Shown here: piece after piece, positions 50,208-59,117 of the stretch
Position numbering within the stretch: position 1 is the stretch's first letter
How the letters are laid out: the number at the start of each line of letters is the position of its first letter
DNA from: Shewanella fodinae
GTDB taxonomy: Bacteria; Pseudomonadota; Gammaproteobacteria; Enterobacterales; Shewanellaceae
Direction of reading: 5' to 3'
Assembly: GCF_014651955.1 (NCBI RefSeq)
Contig: NZ_BMXW01000011.1
Span: forward strand, 1 to 64,000
Length of the DNA stretch: 64,000 nt
Notes under the pieces: generated by a model
What the model was told of the DNA's origin: nothing
The model's database searches: none
The model's input: the letters and a program-made list of their open reading frames with translations, nothing else
Position numbers and translations under genes: made by a program

Positions 50208-50921
50208 ATGAACAAATCATCGGCATTGGCGGCAGCGCTGTTAGGCGCATTTATCTGTGGCGGGCTGTATCTGCTCGGCAGTGGCATTGGCAACAGCCTA
50301 GTTGCCATGAAAGCCATGGATCGCGTGGTCACGGTTAAAGGACTGGCAGAACAGGAAGTGAAAGCCGATGTGGCAATCTGGCCTGTGGCATTTAATGATG
50401 TCGACAACGACCTGAATAATCTCTACAGCTCGGTTCAGAAAAAAACCGACAGAGTAATGAAATTCCTGTTGGAACAAGGTTTTACTCCAGAGGAGATCAG
50501 TGTATCGCAGCCTTCGATAGAAGACCGTCAGGCACAGGGATATGCTGACCCAAACGTTAAATTTCGCTACAACGCCAAAGTGACACTGTCGGTTTATACC
50601 CAGCAGATAGACAAAGTCTTGCAGAGCCGTAAAAAACTGCTGGAACTGGCAAAAGACGGCATTGCGGTGGCACAGAATTATGATAGTCGCACCGAGTTTA
50701 TCTATACCGATTTGAATAGTATTAAGCCACAGATGGTGCAGCAGGCAACAGAGAATGCCCGGGAAGTGGCAGAGAAATTTGCCCGCGATTCACAATCTTC
50801 ACTTGGCAAAATCAAAAATGCCAGTCAGGGGACTTTTTCTATCAGCGATCGCGATAGCAATACCCCTTATATCAAACGCGTCAGGGTGGTCTCCACCCTT
50901 ACCTATTATCTGAAAGACTAA
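50208..50921 (+). CDS. SIMPL (DUF541) domain protein
   Basis: This 237-aa protein has one N-terminal hydrophobic helix (residues ~7-27), acting as a signal anchor, followed by a periplasmic SIMPL/DUF541 domain starting VVTVKGLAEQEVKADVAIW. E. coli YggE belongs to this family and is linked to oxidative-stress protection, though the mechanism is unclear. The ATG at 50208 has AAGGAG 9 nt upstream; an in-frame ATG at 50121 overlaps the fadL terminator and is rejected. Confidence 0.88.
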   Translation: MNKSSALAAALLGAFICGGLYLLGSGIGNSLVAMKAMDRVVTVKGLAEQEVKADVAIWPVAFNDVDNDLNNLYSSVQKKTDRVMKFLLEQGFTPEEISVSQPSIEDRQAQGYADPNVKFRYNAKVTLSVYTQQIDKVLQSRKKLLELAKDGIAVAQNYDSRTEFIYTDLNSIKPQMVQQATENAREVAEKFARDSQSSLGKIKNASQGTFSISDRDSNTPYIKRVRVVSTLTYYLKD

Positions 50922-50926
50922 TGTTA

Positions 50927-50952
50927 GCGGCGGCCTTCATGGCCGCTTTTTT
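50927..50952 (+). terminator. Terminator of the SIMPL gene
   Basis: GCGGCC-TTCAT-GGCCGC followed by T6. Confidence 0.9.
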
Positions 50953-51063
50953 CTTGTTAATTCAGGGTTTACTTAATTTTTTCTTTTTTCACGTACGCTG
51001 TTGCGTATTGAGTGATCATCCATTAGAATTTTCTCATAAATAGGTTTTATGAGATAAAAAACT

Positions 51064-52092
51064 ATGCGAGGACTGTTGTTAACTACCGTGATGGTGGGGT
51101 TAGGACTGGCGGTCAGCCCGGCGCTGCAAGCCGCAAATGAAGTGGCAACTGTGACGGTGACGACTCAGAAAGCGCCCCATGTTCTGGTGCTGGATGGCAC
51201 GTTGGAAGCGGTGAAATCGGCTACCGTTTCTGCGCAAACCAATGGTCGCATTGTGAAACTCAATTTTGATGTCAACGATCTGGTACCCGCGGGTGCTTCG
51301 CTGTTGGAGATCACCAGCAAAGAGCAAGGCGCATCGTTGGCCGCCGCCGAGGCCGAATACGCCCGAGCACAAGCGTTAAATGTGGAAGCGCAAAAAACGT
51401 TAGAGCGTTACCAAAAACTGTTTCCTCAGGGTGCCATTTCCAAAGGCGCAATGGATCAGGCGATTGCCAATGCCAAATCCACTCAGCAAGCCGCTAGTGC
51501 CGCCAGCGCCCAGATCACCAAAGCCCGTGAATCATTGAAATATACGGTGGTTTCGGCCCCCTATTCTGGTGTGGTTACCGCCCGTCATGTAGAGGAAGGG
51601 GAAACCGTCAGCCCTGGGCAGCCACTGCTTTCCGGCTACGCCACCGACAAAATGCGAGCGGTTATTCAGGTGCCACAGCGCTATCGAGATGCATTGATTA
51701 AAGCGGGTATGGTAGAGGTATCATTGGCGGATGGTCGGCAGTTCAAGGTGACCAATCCGGTGATCTTCGGCTTTACCGACACACAGAGCCATGCTTACAA
51801 GGTGCGTTTGCCGCTGCCAGAGAATACGCCAGCATTGCTGCCTGGCAGTTGGATTAAAGCCCGATTCCCTGTGGATGAACGGGAGATCACCTTAATTCCA
51901 CAAAGCGCGCTCTACAGTGTTAATGAACTTTCTGGCGTGTACCTGAAACAAGGCGATAAATTTGTGTTGCAGCAGGTCAGATTGGGTGAAACCCGCGGAA
52001 ACGATGTAGAAGTGCTAGCCGGATTGCAGGCGGGAGACGTTATTGCCGCTAACGCTTATCAGGTGTTACTCACCCATCCTGTACAGCAGTAA
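51064..52092 (+). CDS. RND efflux periplasmic adaptor (membrane-fusion protein)
   Basis: This 342-aa protein has a signal peptide (residues 1-23, ending LQA, no lipobox) and the lipoyl/barrel-sandwich halves typical of HlyD/AcrA adaptors (VSAQTNGRIVKLNFDVND and YTVVSAPYSGVV), flanking a coiled-coil hairpin (~85-145). It bridges the inner-membrane pump to an outer-membrane channel, which is not encoded here. It is short for an adaptor but complete. The pump gene follows after 15 nt. Confidence 0.9.
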   Translation: MRGLLLTTVMVGLGLAVSPALQAANEVATVTVTTQKAPHVLVLDGTLEAVKSATVSAQTNGRIVKLNFDVNDLVPAGASLLEITSKEQGASLAAAEAEYARAQALNVEAQKTLERYQKLFPQGAISKGAMDQAIANAKSTQQAASAASAQITKARESLKYTVVSAPYSGVVTARHVEEGETVSPGQPLLSGYATDKMRAVIQVPQRYRDALIKAGMVEVSLADGRQFKVTNPVIFGFTDTQSHAYKVRLPLPENTPALLPGSWIKARFPVDEREITLIPQSALYSVNELSGVYLKQGDKFVLQQVRLGETRGNDVEVLAGLQAGDVIAANAYQVLLTHPVQQ

Positions 52093-52107
52093 GCGGGAGC
52101 CAAGGTT

Positions 52108-55100
52108 ATGAGTAAAACAACAGGAACAGGTATTTCCGGTCGCGTAGCGGCCATGTTCCAAGACAGCGCCATTACTCCATTACTGGCGTTGCTGGGATTA
52201 TTGATGGGGCTGTTTGCCATCATAGTCACCCCCAAAGAAGAAGAACCGCAGATTGATGTGACCTTCGCCGATGTGTATATCCCCTTCCCCGGCGCCAAAC
52301 CTGCCGAAGTTGAACAACTGGTGACTCTGCCAGCAGAAGAGGTGATTTCGCAGATTAAGGGCATTGACACGCTGTACTCGTTTTCGCGTCCCGATGGCGC
52401 GCTGATTATTGTGATCTTTAAGGTTGGCGTGCCGCGCAATGACGCTATCGTCAAGCTTTACAATCAGATCTATTCCAATCTGGACAAACTGCCGTCGGGT
52501 GCAGGAGTTGGTCAACCCCAAATCAAACCTATGGGGATCGATGATGTCCCGATTGTTAGCCTGACACTGTGGTCAGAAGATCCGCAGATTTCAGCGCAGC
52601 AACTGACACATGTGGCACATGGTCTGGAAACCGAACTCAAACGTATCCCTGGCACCCGAGAAGTGAGCACTGTTGCACCTCATGATTTGGTGCTAAATGT
52701 CCGTATCGACCCACAGCGGATGAACTACTACGGTGTCAGTTATGACAAGATCCGCACGGCGCTGACCGCCAACAATTCCGTGTCAATGCCTGCGTCGCTG
52801 GTACAGGGCAATCAAGAGATTAAAGTCCAAGCGGGTCAGTTTCTGCAATCGGTCGATGATGTAAAACAGTTGGTCGTGGCGGTCAATACTGATGCCAACG
52901 GCCATGCGGCCCCAGTCTTTCTTCAGGACTTAGCCGATATCAGCCTTAAAGCCGATATTCCAAACGCCAGTGCCTGGCATTACAACACTGTACGTGACGG
53001 TAATAAGTTACCGGAAGGTCTGTTCCCGGCAGTGACTATCTCTATCGGTAAAAAACCCGGTGAGAATGCCGTTGATGTCGCCGATGCCGTTCTCGCCAAG
53101 GTGGCCCAGACCCGTAACGTGCTGATCCCTGAAAAGGTTAACATCACCGTATCCCGTAACTATGGGGTAACCGCGGCAGACAAATCCAATACGTTGATCT
53201 TCAAGCTGATTTTCGCCACCACCGCTGTTGTGATCCTGGTGCTGTTCACTATGGGGCTGCGGGAAGCATTAGTGGTGGGGATTGCGATTGGTATCACGTT
53301 GGCGATTACTTTGTTCGCTTCTTGGGCCTACGGCTTTACACTGAACCGGGTGTCGCTGTTTGCGCTGATATTCTCGATTGGCATTCTGGTAGATGACGCC
53401 ATTGTGGTGGTGGAAAATATCCACCGTCATATGTCAATGGGCAAACGTTCCTTCAAAGAGCTGATCCCAATAGCGGTTGATGAAGTGGGCGGTCCAACGA
53501 TTCTGGCCACTTTCACCGTGATTGCGGCGCTGTTACCTATGGCGTTTGTCTCTGGTCTAATGGGGCCGTATATGAGCCCTATTCCCATTAACGCTAGCAT
53601 GGGGATGCTGATTTCCTTGTGTGTCGCCTTTGTGGTAACGCCTTGGCTCAGTCGTCATCTGCTCAAAGCGCACAAAGGAGACAGCAACCACCCGGATTCA
53701 GTGAATCCCAGAATGCTTGGTATCTTCACCCGGTTGATCAAACCGTTTCTTGACAGTCGCAAGGCACGTTTAGGTTTAGCAGGGGGTGTAGCTGCCCTGA
53801 TCATCATGGCAGTTGCCCTGCCAGTGGCGCAGCTGGTGGTGCTGAAAATGCTACCTTTCGACAATAAATCGGAATTTCAGGTGATTGTTGACATGCCAGA
53901 AGGCACGCCGGTTGAGCAAACCGAAAAAGTACTGAAAGCGCTTTCCGGTTATCTGTCCACCGTGCCCGAAGTGCGTAATATGCAGTTGTATGCAGGAACG
54001 CATGCACCGATTAACTTTAACGGATTGGTGCGCCATTACTTCCAGCGCAGCACACAGGAAGCCGGTGATATTCAGGTCAATCTGACCGATAAACACCACC
54101 GCCATCGCGACAGCCACAATATTGCGCTGGCGGTACGTGGGCCGTTGCAGGCCATTGGCGAAAAATATCAGGCCAATGTCAAAGTGGTAGAAGTGCCGCC
54201 AGGACCGCCCGTGTGGTCACCGATTGTTGCCGAAGTTTATGGGCCCAGTGAATCTATTCGCGAGCAAGCGGCCCATGAATTGATGGATTTGTTCCACAAG
54301 ACCAAAGATGTGGTGGATATCGATATCTACCTGCCCGCCATGCAGCAGAAATGGCAAGTCAGTATTGACCGTAGCAAAGCCAGCCTGCTGGGAGTTCCTT
54401 ACGCCAATATTGTGGATTTGGTGGCAACCTCGGTGGGCGGCAAAGATGTCAACGTGCTGCACAAGAGCATGCAAAAATCCCCGGTGCCAATCCGTCTGGA
54501 ACTGAGTGAAGCAGATAAACCGGATCTTACCCAGTTGCTGTCGATGAAACTCGATAGCCAGTTCGGTGGCACAGTGCCACTGTCAGAATTGGTAAAGATC
54601 AACAAAGGCACCATTGATATGCCGATCATCCACAAGAACATGATCCCGATGATCATGGTGGTGGCCGATATGGCCGGGCCACTGGACAGCCCGCTGTATG
54701 GAATGTTTGAAATGGCATCTGACATCAACAGCCCTAACGGTTTAGGCTTTGACCAGTACTACATTCATCAGCCAGATGGCCTTAATGCCGTCAGTGTAAA
54801 ATGGGATGGTGAATGGAAGATCACTTATGAAACCTTCCGTGACATGGGCATTGCCTACGCTGTCGGTATGATCGCCATCTATCTGCTGGTGGTAGCGCAT
54901 TTCCGCTCCTACCTAGTACCGTTGATCATCATGGCGCCAATTCCACTGACGATCATAGGCGTAATGCCGGGACATGCCTTGTTGGGCGCACAGTTCACGG
55001 CGACATCCATGATTGGCATGATCGCACTCGCGGGCATCATAGTGCGAAACTCCATCTTGTTGGTGGACTTTATCAATCTGGAAACTGCGGCGGGTCGACC

Positions 55101-55353
55101 GTTTGAAGAAGCGGTGATCCACTCAGGCGCAGTGAGGGCCAAACCCATTATTCTTACCGCTTTAGCGGCAATGATTGGTGCCCTGTTTATTTTAGATGAC
55201 CCGATTTTCAATGGCTTAGCTATCAGTCTGATCTTCGGTATCTTTATCTCTACCCTGCTGACACTGGTAGTTATCCCTGTACTTTACTATGCGGCAATGC
55301 GTAACCGTATTGCACATTTAACCGAAATGGCCGAAGAAGCCAAAGGAGCGTAA
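52108..55353 (+). CDS. RND-family efflux transporter permease
   Basis: This 1081-aa inner-membrane, proton-driven pump has 12 helices in two halves with two large periplasmic loops. The proton-relay acidic pair is in GILVDDAIVVVENIHRH (residue ~430). It resembles the heavy-metal/undefined RND branch more than AcrB: the C-terminal half has LAGIIVRNSILLVDFINL. The adaptor precedes it and DUF2892 and rhodanese genes follow, all in one run. The substrate cannot be read from the sequence; sulfur compounds are suggested only by the neighbours. Confidence 0.9.
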   Translation: MSKTTGTGISGRVAAMFQDSAITPLLALLGLLMGLFAIIVTPKEEEPQIDVTFADVYIPFPGAKPAEVEQLVTLPAEEVISQIKGIDTLYSFSRPDGALIIVIFKVGVPRNDAIVKLYNQIYSNLDKLPSGAGVGQPQIKPMGIDDVPIVSLTLWSEDPQISAQQLTHVAHGLETELKRIPGTREVSTVAPHDLVLNVRIDPQRMNYYGVSYDKIRTALTANNSVSMPASLVQGNQEIKVQAGQFLQSVDDVKQLVVAVNTDANGHAAPVFLQDLADISLKADIPNASAWHYNTVRDGNKLPEGLFPAVTISIGKKPGENAVDVADAVLAKVAQTRNVLIPEKVNITVSRNYGVTAADKSNTLIFKLIFATTAVVILVLFTMGLREALVVGIAIGITLAITLFASWAYGFTLNRVSLFALIFSIGILVDDAIVVVENIHRHMSMGKRSFKELIPIAVDEVGGPTILATFTVIAALLPMAFVSGLMGPYMSPIPINASMGMLISLCVAFVVTPWLSRHLLKAHKGDSNHPDSVNPRMLGIFTRLIKPFLDSRKARLGLAGGVAALIIMAVALPVAQLVVLKMLPFDNKSEFQVIVDMPEGTPVEQTEKVLKALSGYLSTVPEVRNMQLYAGTHAPINFNGLVRHYFQRSTQEAGDIQVNLTDKHHRHRDSHNIALAVRGPLQAIGEKYQANVKVVEVPPGPPVWSPIVAEVYGPSESIREQAAHELMDLFHKTKDVVDIDIYLPAMQQKWQVSIDRSKASLLGVPYANIVDLVATSVGGKDVNVLHKSMQKSPVPIRLELSEADKPDLTQLLSMKLDSQFGGTVPLSELVKINKGTIDMPIIHKNMIPMIMVVADMAGPLDSPLYGMFEMASDINSPNGLGFDQYYIHQPDGLNAVSVKWDGEWKITYETFRDMGIAYAVGMIAIYLLVVAHFRSYLVPLIIMAPIPLTIIGVMPGHALLGAQFTATSMIGMIALAGIIVRNSILLVDFINLETAAGRPFEEAVIHSGAVRAKPIILTALAAMIGALFILDDPIFNGLAISLIFGIFISTLLTLVVIPVLYYAAMRNRIAHLTEMAEEAKGA

Positions 55354-55354
55354 T

Positions 55355-55567
55355 ATGTCTGTAGAACGTGCCACAATGGCGTTTGCCGGTTTTATGGTGA
55401 TGCTGTCCATGCTGCTCACCGCCACCGTGCATCATGGTTTTATCTGGCTGACACTGTTTGTGGGTGCCAACCTGTTCCAGAGTGCTTTCACTCGTATCTG
55501 CCCTGCCAGCATGCTGATGCGTAAACTGGGCATGAAAACTGAAGCTGAAATCGCCCTGAGCAAATAA
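55355..55567 (+). CDS. DUF2892 (YgaP-type transmembrane) protein
   Basis: This 70-aa membrane protein has two hydrophobic segments (residues ~8-24 and ~27-45) with the CPASMLMRKLG tail typical of DUF2892. In E. coli YgaP this domain is fused to a rhodanese; here the rhodanese is a separate gene 14 nt downstream. It begins one base after the RND permease stop. Confidence 0.88.
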   Translation: MSVERATMAFAGFMVMLSMLLTATVHHGFIWLTLFVGANLFQSAFTRICPASMLMRKLGMKTEAEIALSK

Positions 55568-55581
55568 TCGGAACTTTACGC

Positions 55582-55953
55582 ATGTTAAAAATAAGCTTGT
55601 TAGTGCTGCTGGCAGTGGTGGTGTTTGTCAGTGTGCGCGCTTTTGGCAACAACGGTACACAGGATCCCGCTACCGCCTTCGCTAAAATAGCTAAAGGGGC
55701 CAAGGTCATTGATGTCCGCACCGCCGAAGAATTTGCTGCCGGACATTTACCTGACGCCACCAATATCCCTTATGAACAGATAGTGCCAGCACTACAGCAA
55801 TTGGGGATAGCGAAAGACCAGCCGCTGGTATTGTATTGTCGCAGTGGTCATCGTGCGGGCATCGCCAAGGCCGCGTTAGAAAAAGTAGGCTACAGTGATG
55901 TCTACAACGCTGGAGGTTTGCAGCAACTGCAAGCATTTAAAGCACAGCACTAG
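55582..55953 (+). CDS. Membrane-anchored rhodanese
   Basis: This 123-aa protein has an N-terminal hydrophobic segment (residues ~3-20; signal peptide or anchor) and a single rhodanese domain with VIDVRTAEEFAAGHLPDATN and the active loop CRSGHRAG (Cys ~86). The six-residue loop fits sulfur-transfer rhodaneses (persulfide on Cys). It acts outside the cytoplasm by prediction. Last gene of the RND-DUF2892-rhodanese run. Confidence 0.9.
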   Translation: MLKISLLVLLAVVVFVSVRAFGNNGTQDPATAFAKIAKGAKVIDVRTAEEFAAGHLPDATNIPYEQIVPALQQLGIAKDQPLVLYCRSGHRAGIAKAALEKVGYSDVYNAGGLQQLQAFKAQH

Positions 55954-55979
55954 ATTGCAGCATACTTCGAATTGTTAAG

Positions 55980-56039
55980 CCTCATACAAATGTGGAACTC
56001 GTGCTAAAATAGCAGCGTCTTCCCAACATTTGTATGAGG
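55980..56039. repeat. Perfect 14-bp inverted repeat around the VF530-gene promoter
   Basis: CCTCATACAAATGT (55980-55993) and ACATTTGTATGAGG (56026-56039) are exact inverted copies 32 bp apart. An extended -10, TGCTAAAAT, lies between them, and the right arm contains the GAGG ribosome-binding site. They could be twin operator halves or, if transcribed together, a hairpin hiding the ribosome-binding site. Confidence 0.75.
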
Positions 56040-56046
56040 TTTTCTT

Positions 56047-56394
56047 TTGGTCACTCCCGCAGACGACACCCCGCAGACAGGCAATAAAGATCCGCTGCAT
56101 GGCATCACGCTAGAAAATCTGCTGAAAGCATTGGTTGCTCATTATGGTTTCGACGGCCTAGCACAGCAGATTAATATCCGCTGTTTCAATTTCGAACCTA
56201 GTATCAAATCTAGCCTCAAATTTCTGCGAAAAACGCCGTGGGCCAGAGCCAAAGTTGAGCGTCTGTATCTGACGATGCAAGGGTTACCGGTGCCTGATTA
56301 TTTGCGGCAAGCCCCTGCCAGCGACGTCAAAACCACTAAAATAAAAGCCACAGAAACCACAACGCAACTCAATACTGACATATGGGGCAAATAG
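56047..56394 (+). CDS. VF530 (DUF2132) family DNA-binding protein
   Basis: This 115-aa protein has a core [12 protein letters not shown], then [25 protein letters not shown], matching the VF530 family, a small all-helical fold with weak DNA-binding evidence. The start is TTG at 56047, fixed by GAGG 7 nt upstream. The C-terminal 30 residues are Thr/Lys-rich and probably disordered. A perfect inverted repeat surrounds its promoter. Confidence 0.82.
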   Translation: MVTPADDTPQTGNKDPLHGITLENLLKALVAHYGFDGLAQQINIRCFNFEPSIKSSLKFLRKTPWARAKVERLYLTMQGLPVPDYLRQAPASDVKTTKIKATETTTQLNTDIWGK

Positions 56395-56556
56395 TCGCAG
56401 TTGTTATTTTTGAATACTAGAATATGTGATCTATCTGACACTCCAGAATAAATTATCCCCCGTCAGGCAGTGTCGCTATCAAGTTTATGATTAAGTGGCC
56501 GTTGTCTCAGTCATCACTTAAACCGTCGTCACTGATAACCCCAAGGGGATAACAAG

Positions 56557-57030
56557 ATGAACGTGAATGGATTAAACCAACTCAGCGGTCAAAACAGTTC
56601 GCTGAAATCAATGACCGTCAATATCACTCCCGAAGAGGATACCTCTACCGTTGCCGCCACCATCAGCAGTGACAGCAATAGTGATACTGAAGACACAGTT
56701 TCCATCTCTGCCGATGCGCTGAAAGCATTGTCATCCGATAACGGTGCCACACTGCATAACAATGCCACCCAGACAAAAGCTAGCGCCGCGGATAACAGTA
56801 AAGAAGATGATTCCGATCCTGTCGCCAGAATCGACAAACAGATTGAAGAGTTAAAACAGCAACTGAAGGAACTGCAGCAACAGTTGCAAGATCTGCAGGG
56901 AGATAACTCCAAACAAGCTGATGATCAACGAAAGCAACTGCAGGCAGAGATGGGAATGATCAGCGGCCAGATTACCATGCTAAGTAACCAGAAAGCCAAG
57001 CTCGAAAATCAGAAAAGCAGCGACAGCTAA
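56557..57030 (+). CDS. FlxA-like coiled-coil protein
   Basis: This 157-aa protein has no signal peptide. The first ~85 residues are Ser/Thr/Asp/Asn-rich and probably disordered, including VSISADAL, a short motif also seen in FlgM-like and FlxA-like proteins. Residues ~90-150 form a heptad coiled coil (DKQIEELKQQLKELQQQL). This resembles FlxA-family proteins, often under flagellar sigma-28 control, but no flagellar gene is near. The ATG follows AAGGGG. Function unknown. Confidence 0.72.
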   Translation: MNVNGLNQLSGQNSSLKSMTVNITPEEDTSTVAATISSDSNSDTEDTVSISADALKALSSDNGATLHNNATQTKASAADNSKEDDSDPVARIDKQIEELKQQLKELQQQLQDLQGDNSKQADDQRKQLQAEMGMISGQITMLSNQKAKLENQKSSDS

Positions 57031-57044
57031 TCTCTCTTAGGCAA

Positions 57045-57079
57045 CCAGCATCTCCGGCGGCCATTGATGGCGATGCTGG
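57045..57079. repeat. Hairpin after the FlxA-like gene
   Basis: CCAGCATC and GATGCTGG enclose an inner GCCA-TTGA-TGGC stem, 15 nt beyond the stop. There is no U-tract, so it is an uncertain terminator or mRNA-end stabiliser. Confidence 0.5.
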
Positions 57080-57277
57080 CTGAATGGTAGTTACTAAAAA
57101 CCAAGGGTGAACCAAGACTGATAGGCAAGTAATGCAAATGGTAGCAACAATCTACCGTAATGCTTACCGCCTGCGGTGCTTGTTCGCTAATGAGATAAGA
57201 CTCAGAGGAAAGAAATAGTAGCTGAACTATTTTCACTGCCTAAATAGCTGTTCCTAATTGCGCTTCACCCGAGGAAT

Positions 57278-57372
57278 AGAGGTTATTCCGATAAGTCGAC
57301 CCTCCGCGTCAGGGATGGCGCGGTGGAGCCCCATGGACGGGTTTATGCGTGTCGACGTTGGGAATGGCCTCT
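57278..57372. repeat. 95-bp palindromic element near the beta-lactamase gene
   Basis: The outer arms AGAGG (57278) and CCTCT (57372) continue as ATTCC/GGAAT and GTCGAC/GTCGAC. Inside lie CTCCGCG/CGCGG-GGAG and a CCCCATGG segment. The whole reads as a long imperfect inverted repeat with an inner hairpin. Such shapes are typical of REP- or MITE-like repeats. No target-site duplication was evident. The rest of the 447-base gap holds no gene. Confidence 0.6.
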
Positions 57373-57477
57373 GTGATCTGGTATTGAGAACACTTATTTA
57401 GATAACACCGAGGGGGAAATAACAGCTTGCCGCTAGGCTCTCACCAAGAACAGTGATTTGTTCGAATTACACTATTT

Positions 57478-58365
57478 TCATTTCTGTAAATGGCGCGTCA
57501 CGATTTGGGTCGCCGCCGCTAACACATCTTTGCGGGCTTTAGCATCTTGTTGCTGCTGGGTAAAATAGGTCACTAAGATCAGCGGTGCATGGGCTTCTGG
57601 CCAGATGATGGCAATGTCATTTGTCGTACCATATTCCCCACTACCCGTTTTATCGCCTACAACCCAAGACGGAGGCAACCCGGCGCGAATGCTGGCGGCA
57701 CCGGTTGTATTACCTTTCAGCCATTCAACCAGTTGCAGACGCTGCGGAGCTGCAAGCTCGGAGCCTAATGTCAGTTGCCGCAGACTTTGAGCCATAGCCA
57801 AAGGCGAAGTGCTATCTCGCTCATCGCCTGGAATAGCCGTATTTAGTTCAGGCTCGATACGATCCAGACGAAACACCGGGTCGCCAATGCCACGGGCAAA
57901 CTGTGTCACACGCGCCGTGCCTCCAAGCAAACTCAGCAATTTATTCATCGCGGTATTGTCGCTGTACTGCAGCGCCGCAGCACTTAGTTCAGCCACGGTC
58001 ATCTCTGAATTGACATGCTTTTCTGTGACCGGATTATAGTTCACCAAATCTGTTGGTTTTATCGCCAGCTTGTGTGTCAATAACGTCTGTTGCTGCTCAC
58101 TTTGTTTTAAGACCGCGGCAACAACCATCACCTTACTGGTACTGCACATCGGAAACTGTTCATCAGCGCGATAGAGTAGTTGTGCGTTAGTGCCGGTATC
58201 AATCAGCGCTACACCTAAACGCCCACCTGTTGTCGCCTCAAGAGCAGAAAGCTGCTGCTGAATCGCCTGCTGGGGAAGGTTTTGTGCTCTTATCGACACA
58301 GAGCTTATTAACAAAGCAACAGCGGCTAACATGGCCAACGTTTTATTCAAGCTGATTTTTTCCAT
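57478..58365 (-). CDS. Class A beta-lactamase, CTX-M-like
   Basis: This 295-aa periplasmic serine beta-lactamase has a signal peptide (residues ~1-27). The active site is complete: CSTSK with S75 (Ambler 70), SDN at 135-137 (130-132), EPELN with E171 (166) and KTGSGEYG with K239 (234). Ser at Ambler 237 and the LVNYNP, AMNKL, KGNTTG and SIRAGLP segments are the CTX-M/KLUC pattern. Glu replaces the Asp/Gly usual at position 240, and the RRD near the end is RKD. It probably hydrolyses penicillins and may hydrolyse oxyimino-cephalosporins. No divergent LysR (AmpR-type) gene is present. AGAGA precedes the ATG by 6 nt. Confidence 0.93.
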   Translation of the reverse strand: MEKISLNKTLAMLAAVALLISSVSIRAQNLPQQAIQQQLSALEATTGGRLGVALIDTGTNAQLLYRADEQFPMCSTSKVMVVAAVLKQSEQQQTLLTHKLAIKPTDLVNYNPVTEKHVNSEMTVAELSAAALQYSDNTAMNKLLSLLGGTARVTQFARGIGDPVFRLDRIEPELNTAIPGDERDSTSPLAMAQSLRQLTLGSELAAPQRLQLVEWLKGNTTGAASIRAGLPPSWVVGDKTGSGEYGTTNDIAIIWPEAHAPLILVTYFTQQQQDAKARKDVLAAATQIVTRHLQK

Positions 58366-58610
58366 TACATTTCTCTTTTGATACTAAAGGGTTATTGTCC
58401 GTAACGACACCTAAGCTTATTGGCGCTAGCGCAGTTATACAGACATTCACCTGAATAAACGCTTACTGCTTGGGAGCTGTTCCACCCAACCTGATAATGA
58501 CGGTGTTTTGTGGAGCTACTGCCATTTTGCTGGTAATGCACTCAGCACGGCTACGGAGAAATATCCTCAAGGAAGCCCTTTATACTGAATATGTTATGGC
58601 GTTTTGACCG

Positions 58611-59117
58611 TTATTTTCGCATAGCGGATTTGGTAGCAAAGATAACAATGCCCAGCCCCAAAACCACCATCAAAACTAACACGCTGATAATAGTGGTCGC
58701 AGACATATTGATTGTCGCTGCACCACGGTTTGGCATCGCCATTTCGAGCAGCGACAGCAGTGTCAGAGGAATAGCTAGGATGAGCCCGCTAACTTCTATC
58801 ACGAATAATGCACGAGGCATCTTATCTGGCGAGATCGGAAATATTTTGCCTAAATCCAGTGCATATACCAAAAAAAACGAGATGCCACATATCACCGATA
58901 TCACAGCAGCCACGCCACTACCGACCACAGAAAAATAGGCTGAAGCCAAGCTGGCTATTCCTAACAAGGTCAGAAAAATATTGAACATTGCTAACACCCA
59001 AGGGGAGATATGTGAAAAATTTCTGTTTTCAATGGGGCCTCCGGGGATCAACATTGCCAGTAATCCGGTTGAGAGTAACAGCAGACCCGCTACTGCATAA
59101 TTCAGGTAATTTTCCAT
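58611..59117 (-). CDS. Uncharacterised multi-pass membrane protein
   Basis: This 168-aa protein has about five predicted transmembrane helices, a conserved-looking LIPGGPIENRNFSHISPWVL loop after the first, and a short basic C-terminus. I do not recognise a family. The ATG at 59117 has AGGAG 8 nt upstream; an in-frame start 75 nt earlier adds an unlikely cysteine-containing leader. It is 245 bp upstream of the beta-lactamase gene on the same strand, too far to assume an operon. Confidence 0.7.
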   Translation of the reverse strand: MENYLNYAVAGLLLLSTGLLAMLIPGGPIENRNFSHISPWVLAMFNIFLTLLGIASLASAYFSVVGSGVAAVISVICGISFFLVYALDLGKIFPISPDKMPRALFVIEVSGLILAIPLTLLSLLEMAMPNRGAATINMSATTIISVLVLMVVLGLGIVIFATKSAMRK

